A stretch of 64,000 bases of DNA from Craterostigma plantagineum (lineage: Eukaryota; Streptophyta; Magnoliopsida; Lamiales; Linderniaceae). The stretch lies in contig JAPQWV010000364.1 in the NCBI GenBank assembly GCA_027422505.1, positions 372,001 to 436,000 of the forward strand, read 5' to 3'. The position numbers were made by a program, and so were the translations under genes. The first letter of the stretch is position 1, and each line of letters starts with the position of its first letter. Positions 35,303 to 46,961 of this stretch are shown in pieces. Under the pieces are notes generated by a model, which saw nothing but the letters and a program-made list of their open reading frames with translations, had not been told where the DNA came from and made no database searches.

Positions 35303-36115
35303 TGAAGGGGGTCCCGTACAAAATGGATGTAAAAAAACACTTAAGTTGTAAACTGATGTTGGACGTGATGTTGGACTAACACTCACACTCACTTAGAAAC
35401 GCACAGCGGAAATGATAATAACTTAGTGATAAAAACGAAATGAACACGAGAGATGATTTTATATAGCAAGTCAAATAACTTGCTGCGTACCTCAAGAGGC
35501 AAAATCCACTATAAAGATGGATTACAAACTATCAAAAAGGATAGTCAAAAACTACGTCTAGCACAACCTACGAACCGAAATGATTCAGCAAACTAAAAGA
35601 TCTCTCAACCTTTTAAACGCTAGACTTCAAAAGAAAAACTCTCTTAAGAATAAACTCGCTCAAAGGCTCTGATTTTCGCTCGTTGTAAGTTCCGTACGTC
35701 AAACGGTTAAGTGCTTCGCCTTATATATGTCTTCGACTTCTAAAGCACTTCACCAACGACTTGGTAACTTCCCTCAACGTCCACTAACGTCCACTAAGTG
35801 ATTTTGGACAGTTAGTGACCGTTGGGAGTCGACTTGGTCAGCTCCAAAAGCTCGGTCTTCACTTGAGCTCCAAGTCGCCTATTTTTAGTAAGCTCCTTTC
35901 CTATTTTTGCTCTAGCTCATCCACACTCTTTCCACACGGTTTGATCCATTCCAGCTCTTATTCATAACCTGCACAATACTAGAAAAATACCACGTCATTA
36001 ATAAAATAGGTTTTGGGCATGAAAGATAAAACTGAGAAAGGGAACATTCTCGGCCAACAAATGTTGACTCGAATGTTACCCCAACATTGCCAATGCTGAA
36101 TGCTCAACATTAACA
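35303..36115 (-). repeat. 5' LTR of the Sirevirus-like element
   Basis: 813 bp, TG..CA in minus orientation. The internal promoter should lie inside it; CTTATATATG on the plus strand at 35719-35728 gives a possible TATA-like word (CATATATAAG) on the minus strand. Confidence 0.9.
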
Positions 36116-36355
36116 CAGCTGAAAATGAGTAACACATCAGCAAGATCACGGTTTGAGAAGAGCAAATATTTAGAGATTACGTTTTTAGTTGTCGTGTACA
36201 CAAACACATTCGTGTGGGCTGTAGCATGTTACTTGATGTCACATTGATAATAATAATAAAAAAACTTATCTTTCTTTCCCCAAACGACGTTTCTTCATTT
36301 AATACTGCAACCACAGATATTGTAACGGTAGCCATCGAACAAATCGTCTTACGAT

Positions 36356-36829
36356 TGTTGGTTTCGGTAGTGTCGGCGTCTGGTCGATGGCTAAATCCTG
36401 ACTTAATATGTGCATGAGTTATATTAGGGTGAAGTCGAGGCACGTACTACGTACGCTTTCCGTAAGACGATATCGCCCCGATATTACGTGCTCACTCGGG
36501 TTACGGCGATTGTCCCCAAGATACGACTTCTAAAAACTTCGGAATCGCAGCACAACGACTCGACAAAGCTATCCGACGAACTACTCGAAACTCGAGAACT
36601 TCCTTACGCTTATGATATAATTCTAGCATGCTTCTAAATACGACATGATTCGATCTATTTTTTTCCCATGTTGTGGGGGAACCTGTATATAGATGTAGGA
36701 ACATTATCAAAGGGTATAAGTCCAAAGGATACCTATTCTGGATGTATCTCTTAACAGGAGAGACACGCCTTTTAGAGACTGCACCCTTTTCAATTGTACC
36801 TCCAATTAATTCATTCAAAATTTCAAACA
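36356..36829 (-). repeat. Second LTR of the outer element
   Basis: 474 bp, homologous end to end with 21552-22035. It starts TGTTGG and ends CAAACA. If it is the 5' LTR, a primer site should lie just below 36356 on the minus strand, but ATCGTAAGACG there does not match a tRNA end I know. It may alternatively be a solo LTR. Confidence 0.6.
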
Positions 36830-38064
36830 AACAATCAATAAGGTTTCTTGAAGTGTTTGTTCTTTTGAATAGTGACAAATTTGAAATCATTGATCTCATA
36901 CTATATTCCCTCTTCCCTTACGGACTCATTCGAAGATCACTGTAAATATAATCGTCTTTGAAAGCCCAAGTTTTCGGATAGATACCCATTGAAAAACCCG
37001 CCTAAATTAGCCCGACCCGATAGGTTTTCCACGGACTACTCAAGAATCAAGATTCCTTTCTGCAGATGCCATTTGCCGACCCGACCCGACCCGTAATGGC
37101 CCGGCCCGTACATCAGTTATAACGCAAGTTTAATTTAAATACATTTATTCGTTCATAGCATTTTCCTTCAACGCTTTGGGCCAAAACAGCTCGGCATATA
37201 TTTATAGTAATTGTATGATTTAATGTCAAACGTATCGCATAACGATATAATCATTAAATATGATCATTCCCACAGACACATTATACTACTCTATTTAATC
37301 TACTCAATTTCTTTTTTGGAAATACTATAATAAATAAAATAGATTATACAAAGAAAATAGAAAATACTTGGTTACTTTTATCCCCTATTCTCCCTCATAG
37401 TACTTGCGCAAAGACGACGAAGAATAAACTTCGGATCATCGAAGAAACATTCGTAATATTATCATAAAAGCATAACAATAAAGATTATATTTTTATATAA
37501 TCTATCAGCTGAGCTTAGTCAAGTAAACCATTTCCTATGGAAACACTTTTGCGTTCATGCACATATGAATCGGAAAAGGGTATTATACTCTTTCTTTTGA
37601 GGGTTTATCTCAGCTCAGCACATAGGATTGAATCAGTTGAATAGTCAGTGATGGCGAATATCAGGAATCGGTCTTGAGGCTGTTTTGTTGCCTTGTTTTG
37701 AGGTGATTTGAGAATTTTTGTGTGCGGAAAAAACCACGTCTTACGATCAAATGTTTCGTTCAGTCAATCGAACGCAGTTGAGTCTTCTTTATTTGGGTTT
37801 TTACTTGAATGGGGTTTATGTAATTCTTTCGATTTTTTCCATTTCAGATTTATGTCGACTTGCATTTGCATGTTTATATGAATCATGGGGTTTAGGTGAT
37901 TCAATTGCTGAGACTAGTCGAGTGACGTACTGAAGTTTTTTATCAATTGGTGATTTCTTTTAGAGATGATGCTGTCGAGTTTCTGGGCTGCTCTAATTGA
38001 AGTTTGAAGTAGGGTTTATCATCGTCATCATCATAGTATCTAGTGCTTTTCTATTGTTGAAATC
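36830..38064 (+). other. Spacer with hAT-like relic, then kinase promoter and leader
   Basis: At 37000-37110 short CCGACCCGACCCG repeats look like a degraded hAT terminus. The sequence is AT-rich to about 37560. From about 37580 it takes on the character of a 5' UTR (T-rich with short uORFs, for example ATGTTTCG at 37749) leading to the kinase start. Confidence 0.35.
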
Positions 38065-39623
38065 ATGGGTGGAATCTGTGGTAAGCCCTCTTCAGCAATC
38101 GAAGAGAGTGAGGAGAACCCAAAGCAGAGACAGCTCTCTAAAAAGGCAAATGAACTGCATGAAGCTCGGGCAATTTCTTCGAAGAGACATGAGAATATAG
38201 GCCTGAGAAAAAGGTCTCAGAATGGCGATACAAGAATTGGGCCAATCGATAAGAAACTAAGCTATTCAAGAAAGGTTAGGGATGATCATTATGAGGGTGA
38301 TAGCGAAATGAAGCGTTCTGAATCTGTAAATAATTTTCCCGGGATTGGACGTGTTACAAACTCTGTACAAGGAGAACAAATCTCGGCTGGTTGGCCCACG
38401 TGGCTTGTTAACGCGGGAGGCGAAGCTATAAAAGGATGGATTCCTAGGAAAGCCGATTCTTTTCTGATGCTCAATAAGGTATTGCTTCATTTGATCGACA
38501 GCGTAATTCGTGAAACATTTATTTGTTTGTTGCCTTTTTTTCGTTTTGCTTGCCTATTTTTTGCTAAGAAGGAATGGGCTATTGTGCTGCTGATTATCTC
38601 AGATTGGCCAAGGCACTTACAGTATCGTGTTTAAGGGCCGAGATCTAACAAACAACAAAATCGTCGCCCTGAAAAACGTACGATTCGACAGCAGGAATCC
38701 CGAGAGTGTCAAATTCATGGCAAGGGAAATTCTCGTCCTTCGAAGGCTCGATCATCCCAACATAATCAAGCTCGAGGGATTGATTGCTTCTAGAAGGTCT
38801 TCAAGCTTGTCCCTAATTTTCGAGTACATGGAACACGACCTCACTGGCCTAACATCATTGCTTAGAGACAAATTCACAGAACCTCAGGTGACTACTTCGC
38901 TCATTTCGAATCTTTCCTACGCTTATTCTTCTTGTTAAACTCAACATCCTTTAATTATGTGCGCAGATAAAGTGCTATATGAAGCAGCTGCTTAGCGGGC
39001 TCGAACATTGCCATAGCCATGGAGTCCTCCACCGTGACATAAAGGGTTCGAATCTTCTGATCAACGATGATGGTATCTTAAAGATTGCTGATTTTGGCTT
39101 GGCCAATTATTTCGATAGTAGTAATGGACGAGGCACTAAACTAACCAGCCGAGTTGTGACACTGTGGTATAGACCGCCCGAGCTTTTGCTGGGCGTTACT
39201 CAGTATGGAGCTGCGGTGGATTTGTGGAGCGCGGGCTGTGTTCTTGGCGAGCTTTACAGTGGAAAACCAATCATGGCCGGTAAAACGGAGGTATATAGAG
39301 TGCTATGTTTTGACTTTAACATTTGTGAGGAACGATTCTGTTTGCACAGTGTTTTTGCTTACGGTGTTTTATTCTTAACAAGATTGCGCAAGTGCATATG
39401 ATATTCAAGCTCTGTGGCTATCCATCTGACGATTTTTGGAGGAAAATGGAGCTGAACTCTTCGGGTTTCGAGAAATTACGTCCATATAGACGGAGAATCG
39501 CTGATGTGTTCAAGGATGTTCCTGACGTTGCGATACGGTTAATGGAAGTTTTGCTTTCGATTGACCCTGTTTGTCGTGGGACTGCTGCTACTGCACTTAA
39601 GCATGAGGTGAGAGATCTTTATT

Positions 39624-39660
<37 letters not shown>

Positions 39661-40720
39661 AAGGTTGTTGTGGCTGTGCTCAACATTTTTTCTTAGACAG
39701 TTCTTCACGACAGAGCCAGTTGCTTGTGATCCATCGAGCTTCCCTAAATACCTTCCGAATAAGGAGACTGATGCAAAATTAAGAGAAGAGCAAGCCAAAA
39801 GGTGCGCATATTTAAAAGCTGTCGCCTTTCATCTTAAAGCTACGAGTTTTTGCACGACTCTTTGTTAATTACGTCTACAGGCAAAGATCTTCGGTAGTTG
39901 CAGCGCATCAAAATGACTCGATACGTCTAATGCATGTATGCTAATTTTATTTGTTTAATTGCGATTGAGGGGTGTGTAATTCTGGGGGGTAACTCCTTTC
40001 ATTTTTTTTGTGTTTTTTGCTTAACTTGTGGTTCCATGTAATTTGATTATGCAGAGGAGGCAGAGTTGCAGGGATCATAATGAAGAATCGGCATCTGATT
40101 TAACAGAATCAATGAAAGATCGTCAACCAAATCCTTGGGAGAGAATTTACAAATCGGGCCCACTTGTCGCGGGGGCTGGGAGGAAGAACCCTAATCTCGG
40201 AAACATCAGCAAGCGAAGTGACTTGTCGATCTTTTCAGATTTGCCATCACAAGTCGATACTTTACATAGTCGAACTCATAAGTTATCAGAATTGCATGGC
40301 GTTTCCTCAAGAAATCATTGCCAGAATCAGCATGGAAGAGTTAGCATGAATGATCGTACTGTGGTAAGAAAGAGATTACATTTTTACGTCGGAAGGAGTT
40401 CTTACAATGTGCACGCTGAAATACCGAAATATTAATATGGGCCTCATTCTTTTCACCCGTTTAGAACATCCCAGATTTTCGCTTTCCCCATTACCATAAG
40501 CAGTTCTGTTTTCTTTTGTTCCCTTTGTTGTTTAAAGGTTGGAGGGAATAGAAGAGATGCGCAAATTCAATTTTCGGGCCCACTGCTTGCGCCGTCTTCT
40601 AACATCGAACAGTTTCTGAAAGAACACGATCGAAGGATCCAAGAAGTCGGACGACGACTTAGGAAGGATTACACGAGATCACCAGGTAGGATTAGGCCTC
40701 GGGATTTTAGTAACACTTGA
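38065..40720 (+). CDS. CDK-like serine/threonine kinase, N-myristoylated, eight exons
   Basis: Exons 38065-38478, 38603-38887, 38967-39290, 39383-39607, 39701-39801, 39881-39935, 40055-40363 and 40538-40720 give 631 residues, with all junctions GT-AG and in phase. It starts MGGICGK (Gly2 myristoylation, Cys5 palmitoylation). The segment WPTWLVNAGGEAIKGWIPRKADSF just before the kinase domain is a hallmark of the plant CDK-like At1g54610-type group. Kinase motifs: glycine loop IGQGTYSIV (139-147), Lys162 in VALK, HRD at 255-257, DFG at 275-277, and WYRPPELLLG. The C-terminal 180 residues are Ser/Arg-rich without a domain, ending in an FLKEHDRRIQEVGRRL helix. Probably a membrane-associated CMGC kinase; substrate unknown. 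Intact. Confidence 0.9.
39624..39657 (+). repeat. (CT)n microsatellite in kinase intron 4
   Basis: A 34-bp pure CT run, 17 bases into the intron. Confidence 0.9.
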
Positions 40721-41265
40721 CCTTCGAAATCGACTCTCATCTTTCCAGCAAGAATATGGATTAAGAGTATATAGGGAGATTATGGTAGGTAGTTGTTTAG
40801 AGAGGAACAAGTCTGTGCATATGTTATTTACATAGTACGTTCAGCACACCCTAAATGTGTGCAATAAATTAAAATTATTAGTGGGTGATTTTAGTAAGTG
40901 ATATAATAAACATAGAATGATGTGGTTATTATGGGGTTAAGAGCACATGATTAATAAGTTTTTTTAAATAGTAACTAATGTAAAAAAAATCGATTGGTTA
41001 ATTGGTACACCAATTTACATTTTTTATTCATCCTAGTCTCTTTATAAAATATAGTATAGATGGTAATGTAAGGAATTTCAGGAATGGTACGGCAAGGAAT
41101 TTGATGTCTCTTGCTGTTTTTTTTGTAGAAGCGTTTCAAATTCACTTGAGATCTTGACTATTTGACAATTGAGTATCATTTCGGGGTTTTTTCGCATTCT
41201 CGTAATGTGTAACGCAATTTATGATTGGAGTTCAACGATGATAGTATTTATTTTGATTACATACA
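40721..41265. other. Kinase 3' UTR and AT-rich spacer
   Basis: The 3' UTR probably ends near 40870. Nothing further is recognisable. Confidence 0.35.
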
Positions 41266-42089
41266 TTAGAATTCAGTGTCAGAACCAGACCAATTTGATA
41301 GTTTTTAGGTAAAACTAAGCTTCAGGCCTATTTTCGAAAGTTTCCTTAGGATTAAGGACTTAAATAGTTTCAAGTTAGACTGAAGGACCGATATTATGTT
41401 TGCCTTAGAGTTAAGGACCAATTTGAGATGAAAAGACTCATTTGTCCTTTACTCTTTACGAAAATTGCATCTATTGCCATCATCTTCTCCATTGAATCAA
41501 ACCCGCGTTGAAGCAAAAAAAAATCTGAGAGTTGGCTCAATCTCGTCGTCAAAGATCAAATAAGGTATAATCGACCTTAATTTTTCATGGGACCTCATAA
41601 CCAACGAAATTTTCGATGTTTATAATGGAATAATGCTTCAAACTCAATTCCAAAATCTTGCTTAAAAACAGGTGAAATTTCCACTTAATGGCCGAATAAG
41701 TTGGATTCGACTCAACTTATACATGAGGTTTCGTAATCGACGAGAATTATTGATGTTAATCACGGTTAATGACACGCGCGCTAAGATTTAAATGTTTTTT
41801 ATTTTTGTAACACATCACACTACTTGGGTAATACTTTCTGCAACTTATATAACACTTTTTTATTTTCTGGTATAACTCTTCCTGCAAAGTGTATAACACA
41901 TGTATTCTAATTTAAAACATATGTTGTCACGAACATAACAAACAATAGTGAAAAACAAACAATTCTTTTCCTTTTAAAACCCTCATGTTGTACACTAGTA
42001 TGGGTCCAAGAGGAAGATCAAAATCGCCGATAATATGCAACACCAGTTGTAATAGTTTCAATGATAAATTACAGACGGTAATCATCGTA

Positions 42090-45000
42090 GAATGCAGAAA
42101 TTGGGCTTCCCAATAGTTTCGAACCGTTGACAAAAAATTATTGTTTATACAAAAATTATACCACAACATATGCAAAGAACAACACTTCATTTACATACGG
42201 TAACACGACGTCCTCTATATATACCGCTAATTGCGTACAATAAGACACTTCTTGAGCAACGAGAATCATATAACGCGTGAAATGTAATTCTTCTTCGTTC
42301 TTCCGAAAAAATAACCAAAAAATATAACAAGACAGGACCCGAGAAACATTTCAATGTAAACCGATAACTCATCATCAACTCAATTGGTAACGGACAATCG
42401 AAAACCTAACAATCACGTTTGGATTTGGAAACTGGCAAAATTATCTCGTTATGGGCCCAATCAGCGGAATATGACGCGAATTAATCATGGGTCTTAATGA
42501 TCAAGCACATTTATGGATGTTAATGATCGAATTATTATTAACGGCCTTCAAATTAGCAAGCGATTCGACTGAAATGACAGCGTCGCTTCAAAAAAGGTGA
42601 AAACACGATCAATTTCATATTCGTCATGAATTATCAATGATAAACTACAGACGGTAATCATCGTATTAACGCAGAAAATGGGGCCTCGTTTCGAACCGTT
42701 GACAAAAAAATAACTATTTTACAAAAATAATACCCCAATATATGCAAAGAACAACACTTCATTTGCATAAGGTAACGAAACGTCCTCTATATGTACCGCT
42801 AATTGCGTACAGTAAGACACTTCTTGAGCAACGAGAATCATATAACGAGAAATGGGGTCCCCGATGGTTTCGAACCCTTCACAAAAATACCAGTTTATAC
42901 AAATCCAATATCACCAGAAAACTCGTTCATTATGCTCCAGAAACACAAATTTATCGTTACATACCTCTAGTAGATTAAAGTTAGACAGTTATTATGAAAA
43001 TAGTACCATATAAGGCATCTAATGTAACTCTTCATGCCTCGGAAAGGGGAAATGGGGCTGCCCGATAGTTTTGAACCCTTGACAAAAATACCAGTTTATA
43101 CAAAACCAATACCACATTACATGAGAAGAAAAACAATTCATTAAGTTCCAGAAACACAACTTTATCAGTGCATACCTCTATTAGATTAAAGTTAGACAGT
43201 TATTGAGAAAACAGTACCATATAAGGCGTCTAATGCAACTCTTCATGCCTCGAAAAGGGAAAATGGGGTCCCCGATAGTTTTGAACCCTTGACGAAAAAT
43301 ACCAAATTACACAACAAAAATACCACATTACATGCCTAGAAAAACTCTTCAATGTGTTACAGAAACACAACTTCAACTCTGAATACCTTCTATTGCTTAA
43401 ACTACAACAGTTATTGGGAAAATAGTACCATATTAGGGGTCTAATATAACTCTTCAAGCCTCGAAATAGGAATGGGGCTCCCCGATAGTTTCGAACCCTT
43501 GACAAAAAAATACCACATTACATGCCACGAAAAACTCTACATTATGTTCCAGAAACACATCTACTACAAAAACCTCTAAGTGATCAATGTAAGACTGTTG
43601 TTGGGAAGGTAGTACCATATAAGGCTTCCAATGTAACTCTTCATGCCCGAAAAGGGAAATGGGGCTCAACGATAGTTTCGATCCCTTGACGAAAAATACC
43701 ACTTTACGAAAAACCATTACCGCGTAACATGCCCCGAAAAGCTCTTAATTATGTCGCAGAAACACAACTCTAACTAAGCATACCTCTAGCTACTTAATCT
43801 AAGACAGTTATTGGTAAAATAGTACCATATAATGCGTCTAATGTAACTCTTCGTCCTTCTTCCGAGAAAAATAAGCCAAAATGAATAACACAAGAGAGGG
43901 CTCGAGAAACATTTAAATACGAATCGATAACTCATCATCAGCTCAATTGGTAACGTACAATCCGAAACCTAACAATGACGTTTGGATTTGGAAAATGGCA
44001 AAATTATCTCGTTATGGGCCCAATTAGCAGAATATGACGCGAATTGATCATGGGTCTTAACGATCAAACACATCTACGGATGTTAATGATCGAATTATTA
44101 TTTAACGGCTTTCAAATTAGCAAGTGATTCGACTGAAATCACGGCGTCGCGTTCGAGTAGGGTGAAAACACGATCAATCTCGTCTGAGTTTTGAATTATC
44201 AATGATAAATTACATACGTTAATCATCGTAAGCTTGCGGAAATGGGGCTCCCCAATAGTTTCGAACCCTTGACAAAAAATACCAATTTTTACACAAATCC
44301 AATACCGCATTAGGCCGAGAAAAACGGTTAATTAATTTTTAGAAACACAACTTTATCTGTACATACCTCTAGCAGATTAAAGTCAGACAGTTACGATATA
44401 AGGCATCTAAAGTAACTCCTCATGCCTCGAAGCGGAAATGGGGTTCCTCGATAGTTCCGAGCCCTTGACAAAAAAATACAAGTTCATACAACGCAGATAC
44501 CACATGACATGCCTAGGACACCGGTTCATTAAGTTCCAGAAACACAACTTTATCTCTACATACCTCTATAGATTAAAGTTAGACAGTTATTGGAAAAAAA
44601 GTACCATATAAGGTGTCTAATGTAACCCTTCATGCCTCGGAAAGCGAAAATGGGTTCCCCGATAGTTCCGACCCTTGCAGAAAAATACCAGTTCATATAA
44701 ATCCAATACCACGTGACTAGGGCTGGGGAAATATACCGAAATACCGATATACCGTCCTTATAGTATCGTAACGTACCGAAAATATCGAAAATTTTGGTAT
44801 ACCGAAGTTTTTGGTAAGGTTGATACCATACCGAAAATTTTCGGTACGGTAATGATATGAAAATTTTAAAAATTAGGTGTACCGATTATACCGAAATATC
44901 GAAATACTAAAATTTTTACTATTATATATAATATATATATATATATACACACACCTACATATACTATATTATTTCAAAAAAATATAAAATGGATAAAAAT

Positions 45001-45760
45001 ATTATAAGGATATTCATTAATTTATTTAGCCCATAAGTTATTAACTATACCCTTGACGCCCACCATATTTTGTTAATTTTCACTAATTTTTTGTTAATCT
45101 TGATGCAATTAATTTTTGTTGATCTTCACTAACTTTTTAAATAGCCATTTTGTTTTAATTAATATGTATATAAAGTTGTATTTTGTGGTTATGTAAAGTT
45201 CTTTGTCTTACTAAGGAGACTGACTAAAATATGTAAATTATTTAAGGTTATTTTATGAATTAAAAATCATTTTATTTTGGAAAAGTTGGTATTAATAATC
45301 CATCTTATGGGGGCCTAAGGAGTTTGAATTTACTAAAAATTTAAAAACAACAAATTAACGAGTTACGGACACGCATGATAAAAAATCCTCCGTGTGATGG
45401 TATAAAAGGTATGATACCGATACCATACCGAAAGGTACGATACCGTATCGAAATTGAAGGTATACCGAAATTTTGGTATGGTATTGGTATGATGTTTTTC
45501 GATATACCGAAATTTCGGTACGGTATACGATATCACAGTTTTGGTACGGTATACCGTACCGAACCACCCCTACACGTGACTTGTCCGGGAAACCAGTTCA
45601 TTAAGTTCCAGAAACATAACATTATTGATACATACGTCTAATACATTAAAGTTAGACAGTTACAGGGAAAGTAGTACCACATAAGGCGTCTCATAAGGGG
45701 AAATGGGGCTCCCCGATAGTTTCGAACCCTTGACCAAACATACCAGTTTATACGAATGAA
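42090..45760. repeat. Roughly 200-bp satellite-like monomers
   Basis: Each monomer starts AATGGGG(C/T)(T/C)CCCCGATAGTTTCGAACCCTTGAC and continues AAAAATACCA..TACA, TTCCAGAAACACAA, ATACCTCTA..TTAAAGTTAGACAGTTATTGG and AGTACCATATAAGGCGTCTAATGTAACTCTTCATGCC. Starts lie near 42093, 42680, 42853, 43050, 43262, 43471, 43659, 44241, 44437, 44649 and 45702. Periods vary from 180 to 220 bp. Too long and regular for CRISPR, and the host is a plant. Confidence 0.8.
44718..45572. mobile_element. Non-autonomous hAT element interrupting the satellite array
   Basis: 855 bp with a perfect 8-bp target duplication CACGTGAC (44710-44717 and 45573-45580). The ends are TAGGGCTGGGG and CCACCCCTA. Long subterminal runs of ATACCGAAATACCGATATACCG-type repeats lie at both ends in opposite orientation. 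The middle is AT-rich and non-coding. The split array continues directly after it. Confidence 0.85.
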
Positions 45761-46227
45761 ACACACACATTATATGCCTTGAGAATGTTTTATTTGGCCT
45801 ACCATGTGTTATAATTTTGCAATAAAGTGTTATACTGTAAACCATATGTGTTATATAATGCGGTTCATAGTGTATTAGTAATGAAGCGTTATTCCAACGC
45901 ATATAGTATGCAGAATTAAGTGTTACCGTTTGTTTACAATGATTAGTTACCAAATGTCCTTCATCTGGTATAAAAAGCGGTTTTTAGTTACCAAATGCCC
46001 TTTATCTGGTATAAAACGCAGTTTTTCGGCTAGGGTTTCTATGCATGGCCAGATTTGGGGATTCGGATTCATGATTAATATGTTATGGTCAATGAAATGC
46101 GCTAGATTGGTTATTAATGGTTTATGGTATACAAAATGTTATTTTTCATATGATTTCGAAGTTTGAGAACGTTCGTATTGTAATTCATCAAGTAATGTCT
46201 CATTGAAAAAACACAATAGTCTATATT

Positions 46228-46961
46228 TGGCAAGAACAACTCACTTACTCAACCTACCCGGCTGCCCTCAGCCTTATCTAGTGAATCCCTAGGCAGTCAT
46301 ATAATACAATCCACCTACTTCAACAGCTTTTTACAATCCGTCGGAAAACAACTCACTTACTCAACCAAATTGGTTTTTGTACAGTGAGGACAACACTTTC
46401 TAACTTCTCCACTTAGAGAGATTTGATTCTTCGCTTTGATTTCTTGTTGTTGTGTGTCATACCATCTTCAGTGCTTCTTCTCTGATATATATACTCGATC
46501 TTTGATGAAGAAGTCCGTTGTGAGATAGCTCTGTGTACTGGACTGTGCATTAAATGCACTTTACCCAAAAAGGGTACTGTTGGGTCTTGGCTGCAGTTTG
46601 CTCTGTGTTCATTACTTTTTCCTTTTCAAGCTTAGTTTGACTTCAGCTTGGCTCCTCCTAGCAGTTTTCCATTCAATGCTTCTGCAGAGGTCCTCATCAT
46701 CCCGCCTTAAGTAATTAAGAATTTTCGTACACGTGGCAGGTCCGGTATCTGATATCGGTCTGTATTCTGTTTTTGGCGTGCTTGTAGACTGCTTGAGTAG
46801 TATCCGATTTCTGACCGCTGATTGATGTCCGGTCTCTGACGCATTTGTGACCTACTGACTGTTATCCAGTCTTGAGTCTTCTTTTAGCCGGTATACTTAA
46901 TCAAGATTGGACAATCACCAAAACTGTTTAATCTGAATTCCTCAATTCACGATTTCTAACA
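46228..46961 (-). repeat. LTR of a further Sirevirus-like element (3' LTR by polypurine tract)
   Basis: The right boundary is clear: CTAACA followed by ATTTCTCCCTTTTTGG, i.e. minus-strand polypurine tract CCAAAAAGGGAGAAAT before TGTTAGAAATC. The left boundary is a guess at TGGCAAG. A TATATATA box lies at 46487-46494. A 20-bp word CAACTCACTTACTCAACC occurs twice near the left end (46237 and 46350). I find no partner LTR in the window. Confidence 0.5.

Larger units (their letters stand above)
25813..36111. repeat. Dispersed palindromic ATGTTG/CAACAT modules throughout the copia element
   Basis: The unit is ATGTTG, a 2-3 base gap, CAACAT, usually with one further half-site six bases away (12-bp pitch). 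Sites seen: 25813-25840, 26509-26564, 27164-27192, 27995-28024, 28973-28998, 29672-29703, 30136-30177, 30825-30854, 31889-31918, 32694-32734, 33423-33462, 34091-34120, 34441-34472, 35354-35380 and 36051-36111. They occur in LTRs, gag, protease, integrase, pol spacer and third gene, in more than one reading frame. Function unknown; see findings. Confidence 0.85.
25766..36115 (-). mobile_element. Sirevirus-like Ty1/copia retrotransposon, full length, decayed coding
   Basis: 10,350 bp with a perfect 5-bp target duplication CAGCT (25761-25765 and 36116-36120). LTRs are 25766-26564 and 35303-36115, both TG..CA in minus orientation. The primer site TGGTATCAGAGCC (initiator tRNA-Met) lies at 35299-35287 and a polypurine tract next to the 3' LTR. 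Order on the minus strand: gag with coiled coil, zinc knuckle, protease, integrase, reverse transcriptase, RNase H, then a third coding region before the 3' LTR. Integrase before RT makes it copia. The long gag with coiled coil and the extra gene after pol fit the Sirevirus (SIRE/Maximus) lineage. Many frameshifts and a nonsense codon show it is not autonomous now. Confidence 0.9.
21552..36829 (-). mobile_element. Outer LTR retrotransposon, non-coding, carrying nested insertions
   Basis: Two same-orientation LTRs (21552-22035 and 36356-36829) begin TGTTGG and end CCAACA or CAAACA. Next to the left one is a purine-rich tract on the minus strand (CATGTGGGGGAT), which marks it as the 3' LTR of a minus-strand element. 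Flanks are AACAT and AACAA, four of five identical. After removing the nested hAT and copia elements about 2.9 kb of interior remains, with no gag or pol frame, so this is a LARD-like or decayed element. I find no convincing primer-binding site beside 36356, which weakens the pairing. Confidence 0.55.
41266..46227. mobile_element. Second tandem-repeat element, related to the MULE at 3569-8389
   Basis: The left end (TTAGAATTCAGTGTCA.. then CTTCAGGCC) resembles the left end of the first element. Near the right end, CGTATTGTAATTCATCAAGTAATGT..CATTGAAA..ATAGTCTATATTTGGCAA matches 5655-5732 of that element. Between them are about eleven monomers of a roughly 200-bp repeat and a higher-order duplication of about 1.56 kb (42362-42690 with 43923-44242). 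The right terminus is lost where an LTR begins. No transposase frame is present, so it is non-autonomous and decayed. Confidence 0.5.

Noticed and set aside
37718..37933. 71-codon frame upstream of the kinase
   Set aside because: Lies in the leader, starts with a non-ATG codon and has no motif.
42090..45760. CRISPR-like regular repeats
   Set aside because: Units are about 200 bp without short spacers, in a plant genome and inside a transposon.
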